A program made the position numbers and the translations under genes. 64,000 bases of DNA from Rudaea sp. 3F27F6 (GTDB lineage: Bacteria > Pseudomonadota > Gammaproteobacteria > Xanthomonadales > Rhodanobacteraceae): contig NZ_SCNG01000009.1 of NCBI RefSeq assembly GCF_005503555.1, positions 62,001 to 126,000 on the forward strand. The letters are read 5' to 3'. Positions 25,661-33,100 of this stretch are shown one piece after another. The notes beneath the pieces were generated by a model. It saw nothing but the letters and a program-made list of their open reading frames with translations, was not told the DNA's origin and made no database searches. The stretch's first letter is position 1, and each line of letters starts with the position of its first letter.

Positions 25661-26913
25661 TCGCCTCCGCGCGCACCCGGCGCTTCCTCGCCCTGGCGAA
25701 CGAGGCCGTTGTCGAACTGTCCCGGCGCAAACTTCGTTCGTTGCTGACGCTGTTGGGCTTGATCTTCGGCGTGGCGTCGGTCGTCGCCATGCAAGGCGTC
25801 GGCGAAGGAAGCCGGCGCGAAGCTTTGCGCCTCGTCGAAAGTCTCGGGCTGCGCAACCTGATCGTCGATCGCGTGGTAGGGAGCGGCGAGCAGATCAAGG
25901 AGACGCGCGCGCGAAGCCTGGGACTTACCCGCGCCGATGCCCGCGCCGCGCTGGAAGTCATCCCGGGAGCCGTCGCATTCGCCGCCGAGAAACGCGTCGC
26001 GGCCTTCAGCGTATTCAGCGACGAAGGCGGCGGCGATATGCAGGTGAGCGGCGTCGGTGCGGATTACTTTGCCCTTGCGTCGCTTCGCCTCGACAGCGGC
26101 AGGGGATTGACCGTCGGTGACGAGGACACTGCGGCGCCGGTGGTCGTCCTCGGTTATCAGGCCGCGCGCCAGCTTTTTCCGCGAGGCAATGCGCTCGATC
26201 AATTCGTGAAGGTCAATCACGTCTGGCTGCAGGTGGTGGGTGTGCTGGCGGATCGGGATCTGGGCGCCGACCGATTCGAGGGCGTTTCTCTCAACGTGGA
26301 AAGCAACCGCCTGTTCATTCCTCTTTCCTGCGCCTTGAGGCGATTCCGCTTCGCTGCGCTGGACGACGAAATAGACCGCTTCGTGCTCCAATTGGCCGAT
26401 GTCGAGCATCTCTCGGCCGATGCCAGGCTGCTGACCCGCGTTCTCAACCTGCGGCATGCCGACGTGGCCGACTACACCGTCCTGGTGCCGCAGCAACTCT
26501 ACGAGCAGCACCAGAAGACGCAGAAGATTTTCGCCGTCGTAATGGGATCGATCGCCGGCGTGAGTTTGCTCGTGGGCGGCATAGGCATCATGAACATCAT
26601 GCTCGCCAACGTTCTGGAACGCCGCCGCGAAATCGGTCTGTTGCGGGCACTCGGTGCGCGGCGAAGCGACATCGTGGCCGCGTTCATGTCCGAGGCGGTC
26701 ATTCTTTGTGCGGTTGGGGCATTGGCCGGCTTGCTCGCGGGTTTCGCGTTGGCCTACATCATCGCGGCGTTCGCGGCGTGGAAGGTGGCATGGTCGATGT
26801 CGTTCGTCGCCATCTCGACCTTGTTGTGCGCGTTGACCGGCGTCGCGTTCGGTGTCTATCCGGCGCTGCAAGCAGCGGATCTGGACCCCATTGCGGCGAT
26901 TCGGGCAGAATAA
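25657..26913 (+). CDS. MacB/FtsX-type ABC permease
   Basis: The 418-residue protein has the MacB permease layout: TM1 after SRRKLRSLLTLLGLIFGVASVVAM, a periplasmic domain (residues about 70-280), then three membrane helices with GGIGIMNIMLANVLERRREIGLLRALGARRSDI, the coupling-helix block. MacB proteins drive periplasmic substrates through MacA-TolC by mechanotransmission. The natural MacB ATPase is fused at the N-terminus; here the permease is separate and its neighbouring ATPase (22244) is deleted. The final AADLDPIAAIRAE is typical. Confidence 0.88.
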   Translation: MIASARTRRFLALANEAVVELSRRKLRSLLTLLGLIFGVASVVAMQGVGEGSRREALRLVESLGLRNLIVDRVVGSGEQIKETRARSLGLTRADARAALEVIPGAVAFAAEKRVAAFSVFSDEGGGDMQVSGVGADYFALASLRLDSGRGLTVGDEDTAAPVVVLGYQAARQLFPRGNALDQFVKVNHVWLQVVGVLADRDLGADRFEGVSLNVESNRLFIPLSCALRRFRFAALDDEIDRFVLQLADVEHLSADARLLTRVLNLRHADVADYTVLVPQQLYEQHQKTQKIFAVVMGSIAGVSLLVGGIGIMNIMLANVLERRREIGLLRALGARRSDIVAAFMSEAVILCAVGALAGLLAGFALAYIIAAFAAWKVAWSMSFVAISTLLCALTGVAFGVYPALQAADLDPIAAIRAE

Positions 26914-26981
26914 AAATTCGCATTTCGAAACAGGCAGGGCGCAAGGCGGGTGCTTCGGCCTGCGAGACGAAAGGATTGCCA

Positions 26982-27671
26982 ATGAAGATCGCGTTGGGTT
27001 GGATCGTGATTGTCCTGACAGCCTGCGCCGCATACGCGCGTGGCGAACCGCCGGCGTCGACTCCGCCCAAGGCGGCGGCCTCGCCGCGACATTGGCAAGC
27101 CGGCGACGACTATCAACGCATCGAGCCGCCGGTGGCGTTCGCGCGTGCTGACGGCACCGACGTCAGGGTCACCGAAGCGTTCTCCTACGCGTGCAAATAC
27201 TGTTATCAATTCCAGCCCGCCATGCATCGGCTGGAACGCCTGCTCGCGCAAAAGGCGCAGATCGCGTACCTGCCGATCGTATTCTTCGACAATTGGGAGC
27301 CGCTGGCCCGGACCTTCTATGCCACCCGGCTGATGAAACTCAACACCTCGCCGGACGGGGCGTTGTTCGATGCGCTGTACACGACGGATCAGGCATGGAC
27401 GAGCGTGAGCGGAATCGCCACCTACTATGCCCGGCACGGCACGACGGCGGAGGAATTCTCGCGCGTCGCGCGTTCGGCCGAGGTCGATGCGATGCTAAAG
27501 GAAGGACTGGACAGACAACGTGCGCTGGGTATCGATCGTACGCCGACGTTGGTGGTGGATGGCGTCTATCGCGTTCCGATGAATCACGATCGCGGCATCG
27601 GGCCGGACGAAATGGTGGACATCGTTCTGATGCTTGTCGAACAGCAGGCGGCGTTGAAACGCGCGAAGTGA
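26982..27671 (+). CDS. DsbA-family thiol:disulfide oxidoreductase
   Basis: The 229-residue exported protein starts MKIALGWIVIVLTACAAYA; LTAC could be a lipobox or simply part of a Sec signal. The thioredoxin-fold active site is SYACKYCYQF (C71, C74) and the cis-proline loop is IDRTPTLVVDG. DsbA proteins oxidise cysteines in the periplasm. The cluster's core peptide has a single Cys, so this protein could dimerise it, protect it, or act on transporter parts. The ATG at 26982 is 68 bp after the permease. It ends 13 bp before the convergent HlyC-like gene. Confidence 0.9.
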   Translation: MKIALGWIVIVLTACAAYARGEPPASTPPKAAASPRHWQAGDDYQRIEPPVAFARADGTDVRVTEAFSYACKYCYQFQPAMHRLERLLAQKAQIAYLPIVFFDNWEPLARTFYATRLMKLNTSPDGALFDALYTTDQAWTSVSGIATYYARHGTTAEEFSRVARSAEVDAMLKEGLDRQRALGIDRTPTLVVDGVYRVPMNHDRGIGPDEMVDIVLMLVEQQAALKRAK

Positions 27672-27684
27672 GGGGCTCCATACG

Positions 27685-28149
27685 TCAAGGCGGTGGCGTC
27701 CCCGATGATTGCCGCACGATCCGAACGATTGCGCGGCGCCCATCCATCCGGTGGCGCAGGAATCTCAGTTCGCCATGGCGGGGCAGCACCTCCGACTTGA
27801 GATTCCGGATCAGATCCGCGGTTCTGCGGCTGGCGGAGCCGAACGCGACGATCCAGAAATTCCCTCCCTCGTTCCATTCGCTTTCGTGCAGCAGAAGCGT
27901 TTGGTTCGATTGGATGCGTTGCTCGACGTCGGGCGCCAGCATCGCCCATGCCGCATAACCGCAGACGCGCTTGTAGGCGTCGAAGAAGAAATACACCTGC
28001 TCGTGCAGGATGGCAGGCCGCAGGTTGTTGATTTCGGCCGCCATGTCAGGCGCGTAGGCTCCCCTGCGCACCATCACCGACACGATCGCGCCCAGTTGGC
28101 GGTCGAAGCTCCATTTTCTGGAGGCCTTGGCAATGCGAATGCTAGACAT
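27685..28149 (-). CDS. HlyC-like acyltransferase, MceI/MchD-type microcin modification protein
   Basis: The 154-residue protein aligns by eye with HlyC: LGAIVSVMV at the start, then EQVYFFFDAYKRVCGYAAWAMLAPDVEQRI (HlyC: QYALLTRDNYPVAYCSWANL), ESEWNEGGNFWIVAFGSAS and a basic end. In HlyC the catalytic residues are His23 and Asp92; here the equivalent spots appear to be GAY and WIV, so both seem lost. In class IIb microcins the HlyC-like MceI works with MceJ to attach a siderophore to the peptide C-terminus. The ATG at 28149 overlaps the MceJ-like stop by 8 nt, the same pairing. Assignment rests on my recall of the families. Confidence 0.65.
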   Translation of the reverse strand: MSSIRIAKASRKWSFDRQLGAIVSVMVRRGAYAPDMAAEINNLRPAILHEQVYFFFDAYKRVCGYAAWAMLAPDVEQRIQSNQTLLLHESEWNEGGNFWIVAFGSASRRTADLIRNLKSEVLPRHGELRFLRHRMDGRRAIVRIVRQSSGTPPP

Positions 28150-29896
28150 GCGCCAGCGCGTCCATCGATTCTCCCCAACGTGCCCGCAACCCCGACAACG
28201 GATGCGGCGCGCATTCCGCGGCGAACGCGGCGGACCAGGCGAAACGTTCTGCGATACCGGCTCGTTCGACGATCCAGTCGTCCTGTCGTGGATCGTAGAG
28301 CACGCGACATTGCGTATCGCGATGCATCGCAAGCGTCCCACCTGAGTCGCCGTAGAGCAATTCCGTCTCCGCGAGCGTCTCGGCCAAGAGCGCCTCCGCA
28401 CGACTGCGGATATCGACGGGATTGTCGTCAGCCAGCACTTCCAGGGTGATCTTCTCCATCATTTTTCCGCTGGTGAGCACCGGCACATGGGCCGCTCGCT
28501 TGAAGGCACCGAGTGCCGCCAGTCTCCTCAGCCTCGCGATTGGCAAACCCTGCTCGCATGCTTTCGCGCAGACCGCGGCCCATACGTGCCGGTAAAGCCG
28601 AATCAAGCGCGCTCGCTGCTCGTCGTCGCGGATGTGGTCTGCCATCCTGGCATCGCAGTCTGCGGAGTCCGCGTGCAGCGCGAGTTCGAACAGAATCCGA
28701 CCGACGTCGTAGGTGCCGAAACGGCGGGGGCCACCGGATTCGGCATGCGCCGGCTTCAGGGTTCCGGCTTTTGCCAGTTGGATGATGGCGACCGACAACG
28801 CGATAGCGGCGGCACGATCATCGCCGGACAACCGGTCGAACAGCGACATGGGGATGCCGGTGGTCTCCAGAAACGACTGCTTCATCTCCCGGTTCAAGTC
28901 GCGCACGAACAATTCCGAAACAGCCCCCTCGGCCTCGAACTCGTGCATCCCGGCGGGAAAATACTTGCGAACGTAGAACCAGAGTTTGTTCAACGTCGGG
29001 ATATGGTGTTCGTGGTCGAACCAGAACGGCGGGTCGAAGTGAGGCGAGCATTCGTAGAAGGGCAGGCACGATATGGAGTCGTAGTCGAGCCAGCGGCCAT
29101 CCAGGCAAATATTCGATTCGGTATGCGCGCCGTGCATGAAGCGCCTTGCTCTGGCGACGGCGTGCTGGCGCGCGAAACGCTTCGCCAGTTCTCCCAGTCC
29201 GTGGTACAGACGCTCGAGGTCGGTCACTCGGTGCCATTCGTCCGTGGAAAATTCGTCGGGCCGCGGCAGATATTCGGTCAGGCGTCGAACTGCGTCACGT
29301 ACGCGCACGCTGTCCAGCGGGATGTCGACGCCCTTGCGTGGCCTGAAATACAGAGCGCGCGTGAAGTGCGCCGGCCGTAACGCAAATTCGCGAACCAGCA
29401 GGCCACGCGGAATTTTTGCGTGCGACGTATCATTCGGCGGCAACCTGCACAACGTGCCGGTACCGATCGCAATCGGACTGCGGACGGCACCGTAAGGCAA
29501 CGCGACATGCAGCACTTCACCCCAGATCATTTCGCGTATCGCTTCCGCGAGCAAGATCTCTCCGTTCGAATAGGCGAAGTCGGTTCGGTGCGAGGCCAGC
29601 AGCGGATTACAGCCGATTCCTTTGACCTGGTACCGGCCGTCGAAACCAACCCGTGCTCCACCGCCCTGCAATATGTTGCCGCCGTACCGCTCGGCATAAA
29701 AGAGTTTGGAGCCCGGCGCGCGGTCGGCTATCGCGGGTTTATCGCCTTTCGTCGAATAGGCGTATTCACGCAGTAGGGTTTGTTCGCAGTCCGATCCCAA
29801 TCGGGGATTGCGCGCAGCGATGAAGGGTTCGCGAACAGGTACGGCGGAAAACGGAACCAGCAGGGTGGGCGGCAAATTCGCCGGAGTGGAAGTCAC
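28142..29896 (-). CDS. MchC/MceJ-like microcin maturation protein with SelO-like motifs
   Basis: This 584-residue cytosolic protein resembles the large partner of microcin C-terminal modification. I also see SelO (protein adenylyltransferase) landmarks in order: RYGGNILQGGGARVGFDGRY then QVKGIGCNP (K92), NGEILLAEAIREMIWGEVLH with YGAVRSPIAIGTG, LLVREFA (R169), and HGAHTESNICLDGRWLDYDS (H255, N262, D271). In SelO the matching Lys, Arg, Asn and Asp bind ATP and metal. An adenylyl-transfer step would suit activation of a peptide C-terminal carboxylate. The start is a GTG at 29896 with AGGAG 11 nt upstream. Confidence 0.65.
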   Translation of the reverse strand: MTSTPANLPPTLLVPFSAVPVREPFIAARNPRLGSDCEQTLLREYAYSTKGDKPAIADRAPGSKLFYAERYGGNILQGGGARVGFDGRYQVKGIGCNPLLASHRTDFAYSNGEILLAEAIREMIWGEVLHVALPYGAVRSPIAIGTGTLCRLPPNDTSHAKIPRGLLVREFALRPAHFTRALYFRPRKGVDIPLDSVRVRDAVRRLTEYLPRPDEFSTDEWHRVTDLERLYHGLGELAKRFARQHAVARARRFMHGAHTESNICLDGRWLDYDSISCLPFYECSPHFDPPFWFDHEHHIPTLNKLWFYVRKYFPAGMHEFEAEGAVSELFVRDLNREMKQSFLETTGIPMSLFDRLSGDDRAAAIALSVAIIQLAKAGTLKPAHAESGGPRRFGTYDVGRILFELALHADSADCDARMADHIRDDEQRARLIRLYRHVWAAVCAKACEQGLPIARLRRLAALGAFKRAAHVPVLTSGKMMEKITLEVLADDNPVDIRSRAEALLAETLAETELLYGDSGGTLAMHRDTQCRVLYDPRQDDWIVERAGIAERFAWSAAFAAECAPHPLSGLRARWGESMDALAHV

Positions 29897-30102
29897 TAAC
29901 GAAGAACTCCTGCGAAAGAGGGGAAATCCGGTGTGCGTTGCCTGCTCGCTGGAGATATAACGAGAACGGTTTGAGTGGTCAATAGCACTAAGCCGGCGCG
30001 TCCGGATACTCGGGCGCGGCCCGTATGAGGGTAAGATTCGAAGGCTGAAACCGGGTAGCAGTCTGGGATTCCGACCTGCGCCCGCGCACCCATCAGGATG
30101 TC

Positions 30103-33100
30103 ATGACACGAAGTTCTGATTTCGCCGATCGATCCGACCTGGCGTCCGAGAAGACGCCGCCCGGCGCTTCGGACACTCCCACAATCGATGGCCTTACGCG
30201 ATCGAAAAACCAACAGCGCTCACCGGACGCGCAGCATGGCGACGGCCGCATCGAAGCGTTGTGCAGAAATCTAGCCGCGAGCCGCCGCACGGCGCTATTG
30301 CGGTCACGCCGGGACAATCGACTTTCTCGTCTTTCGGTCTGCGGCGAGCAGCTCCGGCGCAGTATTGCTCAGGCGTCGAAGGCGCTCGCTCAGGGCGCGC
30401 GTCCCAATGCCAGCGTCCGCTGGCTGCTCGAGAACGCCTATGTCATCGAAACGCAACTCGATCGATTGCGCAGATCGTTTTCGGTTCGCCGTTCCGGGCA
30501 ACTGCCAGCCGTGCTTGACGACGACGGCATGCCTGTACAGCGGGCGCTGGATCTTGCGTCGCAGTTGGTCCGTGAGGTCGATGGCGGGCTCGACAAGCAG
30601 ACCATTGTCGCGGCGTTAAAATCCTACCAAACCTGCCGTCCGTTGGATTTCGCGGAATTGTGGGCGCTTCCTGACATGTTCGCATTGGCGTTGTTGGAAC
30701 GTCTCGCAGCGGTTGCCGTGCGCGCCAGTGCAGGTGTTGTCGACAGTGCTCGTGCGAGTGCCTTTGTGGCGTCGTCGGATGATCCGCCGGCCGTTGGGCA
30801 GACAGCACCGCCGTACTCCGACGAGTTCATCGCCGCATTGGCATCCGCGCCCCGGAACGCCGGGAACGCCATCGAAGAGCCGTGGCGATCCATTGCCGGC
30901 GGCGCCGAGAAGATACGTGATGCGATCGTCTCGACCGCGATGCGGCAAGTCGAAGACGAAACGAGCACCAGCCGCTGCATCAACAGCCTACGTTTCGTCG
31001 AACAGGCCGACTGGCGAACCATCGTCGCCACCGTCAGCGCCGTCGAGGACGTGTTGGCGCTCGACCCAGCGGGTCACTACAAGCGGATGGATTTCGCCAC
31101 GCGCAATGTCTATCGGCAAGCCGTTGCGCGGCTCGCCAGGAAATTGACCGTGGCCGAAATCGACGTGGCCTACAAAGCGCTGGCACTGGCACGGGCAGAG
31201 GGCGAGCAGGGCACGGGTCGGCGCGAATCGCACATCGGATATTTCCTGCTCGACGAAGGCGTTGACGAGACCATTGCGGCGCTGAGCGGAAAGCGACGCA
31301 TTCCGTCCATTTATCGACTCCGCCGGACGGGCATCCTGCCCATTGCCTACCTTCTCGCGCAATTGATCGGGCTGGCAGTATGCGTAGGCCCGGTGATTAC
31401 ATGGCTCGGCGTCGTGCCGATCGGCCGTGGCTACGCCGTCTTGACCATTGTGTTGCTCGTTCTGGTCGTTTCGCAGTTGAGCACCCATCTCGTCGAAGCG
31501 GCCGCGTCGATTTTGCGCCGGCCGACACCGATGCCGCGCATGGACTACCAGCACGAGATACCGGATCACGCCAGCACCCTGGTGGTCGTTCCGTGCCTGC
31601 TCAATGATCCCGGCCATGTGCGCCTGCTGGTCGACGACTTGCGCACGCGGTTTCTGTCGAATCGAATGCGCAATATCCGCTTTGCCTTGCTGAGCGACTA
31701 TGCGGATGCGCACGAGCGCTCGATGCCGGGGGATGCCGAGATGCTCAAGGCGGCGGCCGACGGCATCCGGGATCTGAACACCGAGTATGGGAGTGCACAG
31801 CAAGATGGAGAGATCTTCTACCTGTTCCATCGGGACCGGGAATGGAATCCGACGCAGAACCGATGGATGGGGCATGAACGCAAGCGCGGCAAACTTGCCG
31901 CCCTGAATGCACTGCTCTTGCGCGGGAACAGCGAGGCGTTTTCACTGATCGTCGGCGATCCGAGCCGCATCGGCGCGGTCCGCTATGTCATTACGCTCGA
32001 CAGCGATACGCAATTGCCGTGGGACGGCGCGCGCCGCATGATCGAAACCATCGATCACCCGCTGAATCGGCCGGCGCTGAATAAGGAAGGCACTTCTGTC
32101 GTCGCCGGGTACACGATCATCCAGCCGCGCGTGGGCCATCTGGAAGCGGAGGGCGGGGCAACGCGCTACGCCCGTCTGTTCGGCGGCGAAACCGGTCTGG
32201 ATCAATATACGCGCTCGTCCGCCGATTTGTACCACGACCTGTTCGGCGAGGGCTCCTATACCGGCAAGGGCATTTATGACGTAGCCGCTTTCGACCGGCT
32301 TCTGGAACATCGTTTCCCCGACAACCGGATTTTGAGTCACGACCTGATCGAAGGCTGCTTCGCACGCGCGACCGTGGCGACGGACGTGGTCGTCTTCGAG
32401 GAATACCCGGCGACGTATGCCGTGGAAAACAACCGGCGCCAGCGCTGGATTCGGGGGGACTGGCAAATCGCCGCGTGGCTTGGGCCATGGGTGCCCGTCG
32501 CCAATGGGCGTTGCGAATTCAACCGGCTGTCGCTGCTCTCCCGATGGAAGCTGTTGAACAACCTGCGCAGGAGCCTGTTCGAACCGGCGGCGCTCGCACT
32601 GCTCATTCTGGCTTGGTTTGCCGGTAGCGCTGCCGCGCTGTTGACCATCGCGATGCTCTTGCCGTTTCTGGTTCCCGCGGTTTGGCAGTTCGGGCGTACG
32701 GCTGCCGAGCGCCTGCTCGATACCGGTAAGGCGGTGATCCACGAGCCGATCGGCGGGGCACTGGGAATTCATCTGGGACGCGCGATATTTCGGTTGGCCT
32801 GTCTGCCGTACGCGGCGCTGCAGGGAGCGCTCGCCATTTTCAAGACATTCTGTCGGGTTCACCTCACGCATCGCAATTTGCTGGAATGGGTGGCATTCGA
32901 TGTACTGCAGCGCAGATCCGCGAAGCCGAAGCGACGCGAGGTATCGCCGGATCTTGCGTTGCTCGGCGTGAATTGGGCGTTCTGCGCCGTGGTCGTCGCA
33001 GCCTGCGGCAGATGGCAACCGGCGGTATTGATCGCTGCGACTCCCTGGTTTGGCTTGTGGGCCATGGCGCCGTTTCTAGAGGTTTGGAGCAGGCGCCGTG

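Noticed and set aside
25654-27033. 459-residue minus-strand ORF opposite the permease
   Set aside because: Antisense shadow with His/Arg/Gln-rich composition; the plus-strand permease is clear.
29959-29975. Third LacI-like site CGAGAACGGTTTGA upstream of the MceJ-like gene
   Set aside because: It matches the other two copies only at AACGGTT and loses the symmetric ends.
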